Below, one piece after another: positions 15,001-23,875 of a stretch of DNA of 64,000 bases (within the stretch, counting starts at the first letter, position 1; every line of letters begins with the position of its first letter). Location of the stretch: contig JAUCBJ010002551.1 in the NCBI GenBank assembly GCA_032718475.1, positions 20,160 through 84,159 of the forward strand, in the 5' to 3' direction. Both the position numbers and the translations under genes were made by a program. This DNA comes from Nemertoderma westbladi. Taxonomy: Eukaryota; Xenacoelomorpha; Nemertodermatida; Nemertodermatidae. Below the pieces are notes generated by a model, which was given only the letters and a program-made list of their open reading frames with translations, was not told the origin of the DNA and ran no database searches.

Positions 15001-16174
15001 ATGAACTTCAGTTAGTGAGTGGAACCAACGTGGAGCGGAGTAAGTAAGGAGTACGAGATGAATTTCAGTTAGTGAGTGGAACCAACGTGGAAAGGAGTAA
15101 GTAAGGAGTACGAGATGAACTTCAGTTAGTGAGTGGAACCAACGTGGAGCGGAGTAAGTAAGGAGTACGAGATGAATTTCAGTTAGTGAGTGGAACCAAC
15201 GTGGAAAGGAGTAAGTAAGGAGTACGAGATGAACTTCAGTTAGTGAGTGGAACCAACGTGGACCGGAGTAATTAAGGAGTACGAGATGAACTTCAGTTAG
15301 TGAGTGGAACCAACGTGGAGCGGAGTAAGTAAGGAGTACGAGATGAATTTCAGTTAGTGAGTGGAACCAACGTGGAAAGGAGTAAGTAAGGAGTACGAGA
15401 TGAACTTCAGTTAGTGAGTGGAACCAACGTGGAGCGGAGTAAGTAAGGAGTACGAGATGAACTTCAGTTAGTGAGTGGAACCAACGTGGAGCGGAGTAAG
15501 TAAGGAGTACGAGATGAACTTCAGTTAGTGAGTGGAACCAACGTGGAGCGGAGTAAGTAAGGAGTACGAGATGAACTTCAGTTAGTGAGTGGAACCAACG
15601 TGGAGCGGAGTAAGTAAGGAGTATGAGATGAACTTCAGTAACCAACGTGGAGCGGAGTAAGTAAGGAGTACGAGATGAACTTCAGTTAGTGAGTGGAACC
15701 AACGTGGAGCGGAGTAAGTAAGGAGTACGAGATGAACTTCAGTTAGTGAGTGGAACCAACGTGGAGCGGAGTAAGTAAGGAGTACGAGATGAACTTCAGT
15801 TAGTGAGTGGAACCAACGTGGAGCGGAGTAAGTAAGGAGTACGAGATGAACTTCAGTTAGTGAGTGGAACCAACGTGGAGCGGAGTAAGTAAGGAGTATG
15901 AGATGAACTTCAGTTAGTGAGTGGAACCAACGTGGAGCGGAGTAAGTAAGGAGTACGAGATGAACTTCAGTTAGTGAGTGGAACCAACGTGGAGCGGAGT
16001 AAGTAAGGAGTACGAGATGAACTTCAGTTAGTGAGTGGAACCAACGTGGAGCGGAGTAAGTAAGGAGTACGAGATGAACTTCAGTTAGTGAGTGGAACCA
16101 ACGTGGAGCGGAGTAAGTAAGGAGTATGAGATGAACTTCAGTTAGTGAGTGGAACCAACGTGGAGCAGAGTAAG
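1..16174. repeat. 57-bp satellite array, about 284 units
   Basis: A head-to-tail array of a 57-bp unit fills the first quarter of the window and is cut by its left edge. Units differ mostly by point changes. Recurrent variants include gtggaccgg, accaaagtgg, cgtagagcgg, gtatttaagg, gataaactt, cttcggttag and ggaataag. Rarer length variants are 46 bp (11 bp lost after gagtaag), 56 bp (one t lost, giving ggagacgag) and 47 bp (10 bp lost, giving cttcagtaacc). Because 57 is 19 codons, the minus strand stays open for up to 543 codons as a 19-residue repeat containing FHSLTEVHLVLLTYSAPRW. The plus strand has stops in every unit. Frame breaks coincide with the length variants. I read this as non-coding satellite DNA. 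Confidence 0.97.
2990..9280. repeat. Higher-order duplication inside the satellite
   Basis: The ordered series of variant units from about 2990 to 5905 recurs at about 6370-9280 with an offset of 3377 bp, which becomes 3374 bp after a 3-bp insertion near 4634. The ggagacgag marker occurs at 452, 3246 and 6623 (offsets 2794 and 3377), and at 5153, 8527 and 9769 (offsets 3374 and 1242). A further long-range copy links 11801 with 14299. The array therefore grew partly by duplication of blocks of tens of units, as expected from unequal exchange. Boundaries are approximate and were read by eye. Confidence 0.85.
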
Positions 16175-16751
16175 AAGTAGGTAGTGTAGTTGATGGGTTG
16201 TGGGTGGCGTTGTGGTGGATGCGCGGCACAAAATGTACCTGAAAGGAGGGGCGAGACACGTAGTCGGCGAGCCTTGGCATACGGTTAATTTAGGGAAAAT
16301 TGGGCATGTCTGGTAAATGTTTGAACACGAATTTCTCGGCATCGCTGGTTCGGAATTGAACCAATATTATTAGGTAAGTAGTAGAGGGAAAGTTTAGAAA
16401 ATTTGTGAAGTTTTGTGAAAATAAGATATGTGTTTTTTTTAATGTTAAATTTCTTGTGAACGCCTCATATTGCAGAACTAAAAATTTGTTTGCTTTTAGA
16501 ATCATGAAGTCTATCTTTTACGAAATTGAAAAGTTAAGACAATTAGAAAAATGGAGATCCGCTAGAGGCTTCGAAATAATGACTTACCGGTGTAACAGGA
16601 AAATAGAGACAGGGGGGGGGGGGGCTTGACGCAAAACCCGCCTTGGCGAATTAATATCCCGCCTCAATGTTAAATTCTCAATTTAGGGAAAGGAGCAGGT
16701 TACAGTGGCACGCTATTTTAACCAAAACAATAAACTAAACACAATAGAACC

Positions 16752-16790
16752 CCCCCCGGGTTAAATTTCCTAGAAAAATTTCCCGGGGGG
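16752..16790. repeat. GC-capped imperfect palindrome
   Basis: The arms are C-rich then A/T-rich (CCCCCCGGG, tt, AAATTT) against AAATTTCCCGGGGGG, with a short loop containing cctag. The only imperfection is two extra t in the left arm. No function can be assigned. Confidence 0.7.
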
Positions 16791-16926
16791 ACATATTCTA
16801 GGACACTACCTGTTCCTGTACCAAGCTCAAGCACCAGTAGTCCTAAGTATTACTGCAGAATTACAACTACAGTAACAGTTCAGCCTATATAAGATGTCAT
16901 TATGTTTCTTATAATGTAGGTCGATC

Positions 16927-16990
16927 GGTATTGGACGAATGGTTAAGGCTTTAGACTAGAATTCCAATTCTAGTTTGAATTTGGTAATAG
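16927..16990 (+). repeat. Degenerate tRNA-like sequence
   Basis: The stretch has an A-box-like part (ggacgaatggttaaggc), a perfect 18-nt hairpin CTAGAATTCCAATTCTAG where an anticodon arm would be, and a weak B-box-like part (gtttgaatttg). It resembles a decayed serine/leucine-type tRNA or tRNA-derived SINE head. No acceptor stem is evident, so it is not a functional tRNA gene. Confidence 0.3.
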
Positions 16991-17339
16991 TTATTTTGCA
17001 CGTTTTTTAATTTTATTCCTAAAAGCCCACAATCATTACTGAAAATAAACCAACCTTTGTTACGTATGCAGTCCGTCAAAAGTTTATAAATAATCTGAAG
17101 TTTTGTAAAAAAAATGAGACAGTTTTTCAGTTGGTACCGGTGGTTTCAGACTCTTGATAAAATCCGGAATAAGTCGGTCAATCATTGATGCAATTAAACC
17201 AAACTTGGTACGTATGCAGTCTCGTGCTGCCCGAAGGCCCCACGAACGTGTACAATAAACTATAACTTTATAAATGCATCAATAAACAGTAACTTTATAA
17301 ATGCATCAATAAACTATCTTATAATTATTTACCTTGTAG

Positions 17340-17790
17340 GTTCACGTACATCCAGACTATCATTCTCCAATAGGCTACTCCAATGATATTGCTGTTCTGG
17401 TATTAGAGAAACCCGCTACACTTGGCACATACGTAAATGTCGCTTGTCTACCAAAACAAACTGATTATGATCTTATGAACTGTGTTACCACTGGATGGGG
17501 GAGCACCGAAGGTAACTTACAATGTTTCTAACTGATCAGCTTTATCCACCACAGGAATAAAAGAATTCAAATTTATGTCAGGTGAAAAACCAACCCAATC
17601 AATTCTATGATTCACAATAATTTCCAATACAAATATTCCCTTAGGAACCGGAGATCGTATTGTTCTGAGACAGGTTGTGGTCCCTATAGTCCCTCAAGCA
17701 ACATGCAAGGGAAGTGATTACTATGGTATCGGAATCCATGACAGCATGATCTGTGCTGGGTATGAGGAGGGTGGTAAAGATTCTTGCCAG
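17340..17790 (+). CDS. Trypsin-like serine protease, two internal exons
   Basis: Two exons of a chymotrypsin-fold (S1) protease are visible. Exon A (17340-17511) follows a ttgtag acceptor and ends at a gtaact donor. Exon B (17645-17790) follows cccttag and ends at a gtttga donor. The split glycine codon joins in phase. Exon A holds SNDIAVL, with the catalytic Asp, then NVACLP and NCVTTGWGS. Exon B holds SMICAGYEEGGKDSCQ, whose Asp six residues before the expected catalytic Ser predicts trypsin-like cleavage after Lys/Arg. The exon with the catalytic His and the one with GDSGGP were not found. Upstream lies satellite; downstream, no GDSGG-coding stretch appears before the gypsy-like element at 19049. 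This is either a gene with long introns or a fragment. No frameshift or stop occurs in either exon. Confidence 0.85.
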
Positions 17791-18689
17791 GTTTGAGATA
17801 AAAAATCAAATATTAATTACTGTATTATAATATAAATTACACGTAGATTAAAGTAAGATTTTAACATTATGTTACATTATGACTAATTACGCGTCAGACT
17901 ACGTAAATTTGAATAAATCACTACTTGTAGGCCTACAGTGCGTTATAGAATGGTACACTTATTCAGCCAAGGAATGCATCCCTCCCTACTCAGGGGCATG
18001 GCAGATCTTCCCTTTCTCAGTAAAACTACTCTATCCGGTTTCCAAAGTTAAGACCGATAAGGCAGATAAACTGCAACATTGAGTTCTTTTTCCGATAACA
18101 GTGATATTAACCACGATACTGAACGTTTGTAGCGTTTTAAAGGCTCCATGAAATATTGCAACTTTCTACGGAAAAACTTGTATTCTTAAATTGTTACCTT
18201 TTCTCTCAAAATTAGACCAAAATCGGGAGGAAAAAGTTGCACTTTTTCCCTACTGTAGGGAAAAAAAGTAACCCATAGGATTGCATTGATTTTACTTTTT
18301 TTCCTGGCGAAAAAAGTAAAACAAAATATTTTTGGTGGAATTTTTAAAATGTTATTAAACGTGTTCAAAGAGCATTGACATAGAAAAAGTTTGCAGGTAA
18401 TTTTAGCCAAATCCATGCACGAACTCCAAAGATATGGCAAATTTAGTGTCTGCGTGGCGTAGGCCTACTCCAAAACGGAACTCAATATCCAATAATGGTT
18501 TATGTTGTTAAGCGGCTCCCTAGTTACGTAATAAATATTCGCGAACACTAAATTATTTAACATTCAGTATGGCAGCATCAGTAATGAAGAGTACAGTAAT
18601 TTGAATTTCAGTAACTATGGAAGCAATATAGTAAAATTTTATAGTTCAATTTATTTTGTACCTCTACTGTATATCGCTGTACGTTTTAT
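17791..18689. other. AT-rich spacer with clustered hairpins
   Basis: No gene is recognised. Around 18229-18305 several overlapping inverted repeats share one core. GGAAAAAGT-tgc-ACTTTTTCC lies at 18229-18249, ACTTTTTCCCTAC facing GTAGGGAAAAAAAGT at 18241-18269, and a further ACTTTTTTTCC copy near 18293-18303. Alternative hairpins would compete with one another. Confidence 0.55.
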
Positions 18690-18817
18690 TAGGAGCCCGC
18701 TTGACAGCGGGATACTTACTGTAAGAATCTCAGGGATACTTTCTGTAAATATTTAGGAGCCCGCTTGACAGCGGGATACTTACTGTAAGAATCTCAGGGA
18801 TACTTTCTGTAAAAATC
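18690..18817. repeat. 64-bp tandem duplication with hairpin core
   Basis: Two copies of a 64-bp unit start at 18690 and 18754. Each contains the hairpin CCCGC-ttgaca-GCGGG followed by gatacttactgtaag. A partial third copy (aaatctcaggatac) follows, and then a ctgactgactgac microsatellite at about 18833-18863. This may be the end of an unrecognised mobile element. Confidence 0.75.
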
Positions 18818-19048
18818 TCAGGATACATTACGCTGACTGACTGACTGACATACTGACTGATAATTATCTAGGTTAAGGCACTTCCTGCCTGGCGATTTTG
18901 ATAAAATTTTGCAAGTACATTGCTTTGGTGGTTCATAATCGCGTTACAAAATTTCAGATCGAATCTATGTGTGGTATTCGATATATTTCGTTTTTTGACA
19001 TTGTTTTGTCGCGAAATTAAAAGCAATGGTAAAATAACAGCTGGTGTT

Positions 19049-19168
19049 TATACTAATATACTAGATATATGGTGGAGGGAAGTTTGAACGATGAGATTGT
19101 ATCTGTATGTAGAAGGTAGAAAGAGAGAGTAATAGAGCTTACAGAAAAACGCTATTCAGTTCTTATAA
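19049..19168 (+). repeat. 5' LTR of the gypsy-like element
   Basis: 120-bp direct repeat beginning tatactaatatactag and ending cagttcttataa. It matches 23756-23875 except for a g/c change (gatgagattg against gatgacattg) and a g/a change (agagagagtaat against agagagaataat). It lacks the usual TG...CA ends. The edges were set by where the two copies stop matching. Confidence 0.85.
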
Positions 19169-19273
19169 GCTAACCGGGCCTGTACAGCTGTAGTGCAGTA
19201 TTGATGTGTTGTTGATAATAGTTCTGTAGTTGGTATGATTGACTGTTAATTTTATAAATATCAATGGTGTAAT

Positions 19274-20284
19274 ATGGCTCCGAAGTTGAGCGACTATGTA
19301 AAAAAGTATAACGGTAGTGGGGACCCACTGACATGGTTAATGATATATAATGACACGTTCGATGTGCTGAAAACAGAAGGCGTTGTCAAGGAGGAATCAA
19401 GGGCAACGTATCTCAGGTTATCCTTGGATGGTGCTGCGTATGCCGTCGTTAGTCAGTTATCTGAGGCGGATAAGTTTAGATGTGACAGAATACAAAATGC
19501 AGTGATAGCGGCTTTTGCTGTGAATGAGTATACTGCTTATGAGCAGTTTAAGAATAGAGAATTGAAACCGGGAGAATCGGTAGATGCATTCGTAGCGGAC
19601 TTGAAAAGATTAATCGGATTGGTGACAGGGAACTTAGTTGAGAATGCAGTGTCTAGAAAGATGGTTTCAGCTCAGATGGTAAGCGGTATACCGGATGATA
19701 TTTCAACGGAAGTTAAAGCTCTGGCCGGAGAAATGGACCTCGAAAAACTACTCGTACAAGCACGTCGGTTGTTGTCCGAAAAAGAACACAGTACAGCTGA
19801 TATAGTCGGTGCAGCAGGGCATGGTTATAGCGCAGAGATAGACTACAACAATGGATACCCAGGTCGTGGCCAATGGGGGCGGAGTCAACGAGGTGGACGA
19901 CCATATGGAGGTGGACGAGGTGGATATGGTGGAGATACCGGTAGGGGATCCAATAATTGCTTTCATTGCGGGAGGAGCGGCCATTTTGCCAGGGAGTGTT
20001 ACTACAGAAATGGTGGCGGTGGCGCTCAGCAAGCGTTTAGTAGATATCAGGTGAGCTGCTATCGATGTGGAAAACAGGGCCACATTGTAAGGGAGTGTAC
20101 TGAAGTTACGGGAAATTGTTCGACGGCGACAGGAGTTCGGGAATATGGTAGTAATATGGAGGGAAACGTGCGAGGGGAGATGGCGGAACATGCGCCAGTG
20201 GTCGTTTCCCCGGAGATACAGGGAAGGCGCCAGCCCCAGTCATACAATCAATATGTGGAGGCAAGAAGGCCACCGCGTTGGTAG
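19274..20284 (+). CDS. gag: Gag with two zinc knuckles (gypsy-like element)
   Basis: A 336-residue ORF begins 105 bp after the 5' LTR. The N-terminal 170 residues are an alpha-rich capsid-like region (NRELKPGESVDAFVADLKRL is typical of retrotransposon gag). A glycine/arginine-rich stretch at about 195-225 follows, then two perfect CCHC knuckles: CFHCGRSGHFAREC near residue 228 and CYRCGKQGHIVREC near 262. Gag assembles the particle and packages element RNA. The reading frame is intact. It overlaps the pol frame by about 130 nt (pol is open from 20155), and a slippery heptamer lies in gag frame at 20161. Pol is therefore probably made by -1 ribosomal frameshifting. Confidence 0.92.
   Translation: MAPKLSDYVKKYNGSGDPLTWLMIYNDTFDVLKTEGVVKEESRATYLRLSLDGAAYAVVSQLSEADKFRCDRIQNAVIAAFAVNEYTAYEQFKNRELKPGESVDAFVADLKRLIGLVTGNLVENAVSRKMVSAQMVSGIPDDISTEVKALAGEMDLEKLLVQARRLLSEKEHSTADIVGAAGHGYSAEIDYNNGYPGRGQWGRSQRGGRPYGGGRGGYGGDTGRGSNNCFHCGRSGHFARECYYRNGGGGAQQAFSRYQVSCYRCGKQGHIVRECTEVTGNCSTATGVREYGSNMEGNVRGEMAEHAPVVVSPEIQGRRQPQSYNQYVEARRPPRW
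20161..20211 (+). promoter_or_regulatory. -1 ribosomal frameshift signal between gag and pol
   Basis: GGGAAAC at 20161-20167 is a canonical slippery heptamer, in the correct gag register (G GGA AAC). Six bases later a nested stem can form: GGGGA (20174-20178) with TCCCC (20207-20211), enclosing TGGCG (20181-20185) with CGCCA (20193-20197). The -1 frame has a stop at 20152-20154 and is open from there into the protease. Heptamer, spacer, structure and frame all agree. Confidence 0.8.
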
Positions 20285-22191
20285 ATACGGGATGTAGCCG
20301 AGGAGTAATGACTCGAAAGTTTAGTTCTGGATTTATTGGATATATTAGAGAATGTGACTCAAATAATAGGATAGCTATGTTAGATGGAACTGTTACCCAG
20401 AAATTAAAATGTGAAATGATTACTGCTGTGAAAATTGATGGATTAAATGAAATTGAATGGTCATTTCTCATTGTTGATTATATTGTTGGTAATTTGGATG
20501 TTGTAATCGGGTGGGATTTTATCAAAGCACACGGAGGAGTTTCAATTAATTGTTCAAATAATGAGCAAGTGACAATTACATTCGGTTGTGCTGCATATCC
20601 AATTTCAGCGATTGGAACAGTAGAACAGAAACCACAGTCTATGTTAATTATTGAGAAAAACGATTTCAACGCAGAATTTAATGGGAACAATTGGGAGATA
20701 GAATATAAATTTAAAGACGACATTCCCCCGGACAGATTAAATAATACCGTGGCAGAGTATAAAATTCCTGAGAAATTACAAGATAAATATGAACAAGCAG
20801 ATGAAGGGTGGATAAATAACGGCTGGTTAAAGGAGATTAATTACATTCCCAAGGCGCTGATACCACTTATGCACAAAAACGAACCCCGTAAAGACAGAGT
20901 AAGACCCATTATGGACTTCAGGGAACTGAATAAACATTTAAAAAACCAACCTGGTACCGACGCTGCAGTGAGCAATGAGAAACTGAGAAAATGGATGAGA
21001 AAGGGAAATCAAACGGCCGTTATAGACCTAAAAAATGCATACATGCAGGTTCATGTCAATCAGAAATTACACCCATACCAAGTTGTAAAATTTAAAGGCA
21101 AACTCTATGAAATGACGAGATTAGGTTATGGTTTAGCCCCAGCCCCGAAGATACTAGATTCAATAGTAGAGAAAGTTCTAGAACAGGACAAGAAGATAAA
21201 AGATGCAGCAGATAATTTTCGTGATGACATTTATGTAGATGTGAGTAAGGTAGAAGCGATAGAAGTTGTAAATCATTTGAAAAGGTATGGACTCGGAAGT
21301 AAGGATCCAGTTGAAATAAAGAATGGAGCAAGGGTACTCAGTATTTCTGTAAAAGATGGCAAATGGCGACGAGATTCAGAATTGCCTCAACCAGAGGAAA
21401 TTGAGAAATCAATAAGTCATCGTAGATTGTTGGCAATCATAGGCAAATTACGTGGAAATTACTTGATTGGGGGATGGCTGAGAGTAGCATGTTCCTGGCT
21501 ACAAAGACAGGCGTCCAAAACATTAATGGACAGTGCAGTAGATGATGATGTAAGAGAGAAATTGCTGGAAACAGTTGTGAGAGTGAACAAACATGACCCA
21601 GCTCATGGACATTGGCCGATATCAAATATAGATGTTGGCGAAGTATGGTGTGATGCCAGCAACATCGCATTGGGAGCATTGATTCGTATTAATGGGATTG
21701 TAGCAGAAGACGGAACCTGGCTGAGGAAGAACATGGATAATGAGCATATAAATGCAGCTGAACTCACGTCTGTAGTTGAAGGATTAAACATGGCCATGGC
21801 GTGGGAATTAAAAAATATAACTATATGGACAGATTCATCAACTGTATATGGTTGGGTCAATGCCACAATAAACGATGAACATCGAATCAGAACACATGGT
21901 CTATCCAGGATGTTGATTCTAAGACGCCTAGATATAATTAAGAAAATTATAAATGAATATAAGTTGAACGTTTCTATAAAACTGATACCATCAAGTAAAA
22001 ATTTAGCGGACTGCTTAACCAGAGTGCCAAAGCCATGGATAATGAAACCAAAAGTAGAGATAGTGGCTATTGGAAAAACTGGCTGTACACCAGAAGATGA
22101 AAATAGGTGTGGAAGAGATGCTGTTGGCCGAAGAATACAGAAACTACACGAAGTGGGGACTTCGCGCAGCACGAAGTTGGCAGAGCCTTAG
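20278..22191 (+). CDS. pol: Protease-reverse transcriptase-RNase H (gypsy-like pol, truncated)
   Basis: The ORF starts inside the end of gag in the -1 frame, and that frame is open from 20155. The aspartic protease active site is VDTGCSRG at residues 2-9. Reverse transcriptase follows, with VRPIMDFRELN, AVIDLKNAYMQVHV and a metal-binding motif FRDD near residue 315, where most relatives have Y-x-D-D. RNase H carries WCDAS (about 457), an AAELTS helix and WTDSS (about 517). Native coding ends at 22152. The last dozen residues and the stop belong to an inserted MITE that separates this ORF from integrase. The protein would copy element RNA into DNA but cannot be joined to integrase in this copy. 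Confidence 0.9.
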   Translation: MVDTGCSRGVMTRKFSSGFIGYIRECDSNNRIAMLDGTVTQKLKCEMITAVKIDGLNEIEWSFLIVDYIVGNLDVVIGWDFIKAHGGVSINCSNNEQVTITFGCAAYPISAIGTVEQKPQSMLIIEKNDFNAEFNGNNWEIEYKFKDDIPPDRLNNTVAEYKIPEKLQDKYEQADEGWINNGWLKEINYIPKALIPLMHKNEPRKDRVRPIMDFRELNKHLKNQPGTDAAVSNEKLRKWMRKGNQTAVIDLKNAYMQVHVNQKLHPYQVVKFKGKLYEMTRLGYGLAPAPKILDSIVEKVLEQDKKIKDAADNFRDDIYVDVSKVEAIEVVNHLKRYGLGSKDPVEIKNGARVLSISVKDGKWRRDSELPQPEEIEKSISHRRLLAIIGKLRGNYLIGGWLRVACSWLQRQASKTLMDSAVDDDVREKLLETVVRVNKHDPAHGHWPISNIDVGEVWCDASNIALGALIRINGIVAEDGTWLRKNMDNEHINAAELTSVVEGLNMAMAWELKNITIWTDSSTVYGWVNATINDEHRIRTHGLSRMLILRRLDIIKKIINEYKLNVSIKLIPSSKNLADCLTRVPKPWIMKPKVEIVAIGKTGCTPEDENRCGRDAVGRRIQKLHEVGTSRSTKLAEP

Positions 22192-22648
22192 CGAATTGAC
22201 AATTTATGCAAATAGTCACGTTGGCCCTCTAGCGGCAGACTGGAGAACTGCAGATGGATTCGCCTCCTTTGAAAGTCACAGCTAATGGTCTAATACATAT
22301 CTGCCAAGTTTCAGCTTAAACGGATTAAAAGCAAAGAAATGGGAGGGCATTTAATGTTTAGACATGTGGCCCTCTAGCGGGAGACCATTGCACTGATGGT
22401 GTCTGAAAGTCTCTCAAAAATCTCAACTTTTGCTCATATTGATACCTACAAATTTTCAACTTGGCAGCTTTAAATCCGACAAAGTTATTAGCATGTCAAA
22501 ATCGTAACGACGACGACAACGACGACGACGACAACGACGACGACGACAACGACGACGACGACGACGACGACAACTATTTGCATAAATTGACCCACCCCCT
22601 AACAGTGTCAATTCGCTAAGGCTCCGCCAACTTCGTGGCTCGCCCCAC
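22153..22648. mobile_element. 496-bp MITE-like element inserted in pol
   Basis: Terminal inverted repeats begin GTGGGG and run through ACGAAGTTGGC(A/G)GAGCC and TTAGCGAATTGACA at both ends, with an inner ATTTATGCAAATAGT block also inverted. The flanks are acgaa (22148-22152) and atgaa (22649-22653), a likely 5-bp target duplication with one mismatch. It has no coding capacity. It contains ccctctagcgg twice (about 22227 and 22370) and a (acg)n microsatellite at about 22505-22571. Removing it and one flank copy leaves the host pol frame in phase. This shows that it arrived after the retrotransposon. Confidence 0.82.
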
Positions 22649-22686
22649 ATGAAATAGCGCATACTGGAGCAGAAAGAACTGAAAGT

Positions 22687-23715
22687 TTGTGTCAAAGGGA
22701 CAGAGAGTTACAAGGGAAATCATTTAACAAAGCAGTAATAATTGATATATGCAAAACGTGTGATAAATGTAATAGAATTGATCCAATGCCTATTAAGGTA
22801 GAAGGGGGTAGCTGTAAAGTCAATAAAGCTTGGCAACGACTGTCATTGGACATTACTAAAAATGAGGGAAAAACATATTTTACCATTGAGGACTGTGCAT
22901 CATCATTTACAATATGGCGACAGATTTACAGAGAAACCAGTGAAGTAGTCATTAGAGAACTGCAACAGATATTTATAGAGTGGGGCCCATCTGAGGAAGT
23001 GATAACTGATAATGGTCCGGCTTTCAGGAGCGAGAAGTTTAATGAGTTTCTAGATAGTTGGGAAGTTATTCATATAGCAGCTTGTGCTCATAGACCTCAA
23101 GGGAATCCCGTCGAGAGGGTTCATCGCACTATCAAGACATGGGCAGCCCGTTCAGGCAAAGATCCAGTAAAAGTAACGTTCTGGCACAACAGAACAAAAA
23201 TAAGAGGGAACCAATCGCCGCTAGAGAAACTAATGGAAGAACGAGTAATCAAACTGCCAGGAGTAAGTAAATACGAAAGAGTAGATCATGGTCCTCCAGT
23301 GAATCCACGATATTGTGTGGGAGACATGGTATATGTAAAACCGCAACAGCACATTCGTTGTACCCAGGAATGGAATGGACCTTTCAGAGTTGAAGAGGTT
23401 ATAGATCAACGTTCAATCGTAGTGAATGGATTTCGAAGACATTTGCAACATATCAGACCAGCAAAATATAAAACTCCAGCAACTATAGGTCATGATATTG
23501 AGGAACGAGCTAGCTCTGATGATCAAAATATTAGTGAAAGTGATAGTGAATCAGAGGAGAATGACGATAATGTTGAAGATAACGAACAAATAGTAAACAG
23601 TGAAAATGACGAAACAATAGACTACGGTGACAGTCAACCTAACTCGGGGAACCAATACTATATTACGAGGGGAGGCCGACAGTCTAGGCCGCCTGATAGA
23701 TTGCAATATATGTAA
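22687..23715 (+). CDS. Integrase of the gypsy-like element
   Basis: 342 residues are listed from the first methionine, but the open frame begins right after the MITE at 22654. The HHCC zinc-binding region is split by the MITE: one His lies before the insertion, and HTG and CKTCDKC lie after it. The catalytic core has all three acidic residues, in LSLDITK, ITDNGPAF and NPVERVHR. A GPF module (WNGPFRVEEV) and an acidic tail rich in Glu, Asp and Ser follow. The protein would insert element cDNA into the genome. Coding is intact apart from the lost connection to pol. Confidence 0.88.
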   Translation: MCQRDRELQGKSFNKAVIIDICKTCDKCNRIDPMPIKVEGGSCKVNKAWQRLSLDITKNEGKTYFTIEDCASSFTIWRQIYRETSEVVIRELQQIFIEWGPSEEVITDNGPAFRSEKFNEFLDSWEVIHIAACAHRPQGNPVERVHRTIKTWAARSGKDPVKVTFWHNRTKIRGNQSPLEKLMEERVIKLPGVSKYERVDHGPPVNPRYCVGDMVYVKPQQHIRCTQEWNGPFRVEEVIDQRSIVVNGFRRHLQHIRPAKYKTPATIGHDIEERASSDDQNISESDSESEENDDNVEDNEQIVNSENDETIDYGDSQPNSGNQYYITRGGRQSRPPDRLQYM

Positions 23716-23747
23716 ATAAGATTATGGTTATTGAGTTCTATAGAACT

Positions 23748-23755
23748 GGGGGGGA
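23748..23755 (+). promoter_or_regulatory. Polypurine tract
   Basis: GGGGGGGA directly abuts the 3' LTR at 23756, where the primer for plus-strand DNA synthesis is expected. Confidence 0.7.
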
Positions 23756-23875
23756 TATACTAATATACTAGATATATGGTGGAGGGAAGTTTGAACGATG
23801 ACATTGTATCTGTATGTAGAAGGTAGAAAGAGAGAATAATAGAGCTTACAGAAAAACGCTATTCAGTTCTTATAA
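23756..23875 (+). repeat. 3' LTR of the gypsy-like element
   Basis: 120-bp copy of 19049-19168. Its last bases supply the stop codon of the minus-strand exonuclease/zinc-knuckle ORF, so the element interrupts or abuts that ORF. Confidence 0.85.

Larger units (their letters stand above)
16175..17339. other. Non-coding spacer, no gene seen
   Basis: AT-rich sequence between the satellite edge and the first protease exon. It contains a G run near 16612-16624, an imperfect palindrome, a degenerate tRNA-like stretch, and a repeated acgtatgcagtc motif at about 17062 and 17210. The short ORFs here show no recognisable protein. The part next to the first exon is presumably intron. Confidence 0.6.
19049..23875 (+). 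mobile_element. Gypsy-like LTR retrotransposon with tiny LTRs
   Basis: This 4827-bp element is bounded by two 120-bp direct repeats and encodes gag, then protease-RT-RNase H in the -1 frame, then integrase. Without the 496-bp MITE at 22153-22648 it would be about 4.3 kb, a compact size for the group. The order protease-RT-RNase H-integrase and a GPF-type integrase tail (WNGPFRV) place it with Ty3/gypsy-like elements. The two LTRs differ at only about two positions, so insertion is fairly recent. No target-site duplication is visible: the left flank reads ggtgtt and the right flank cttcg. The flanks may therefore have been rearranged. Confidence 0.88.

Noticed and set aside
1-16174. Possible CRISPR array
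   Set aside because: Units are contiguous with no unique spacers, and the context is eukaryotic.
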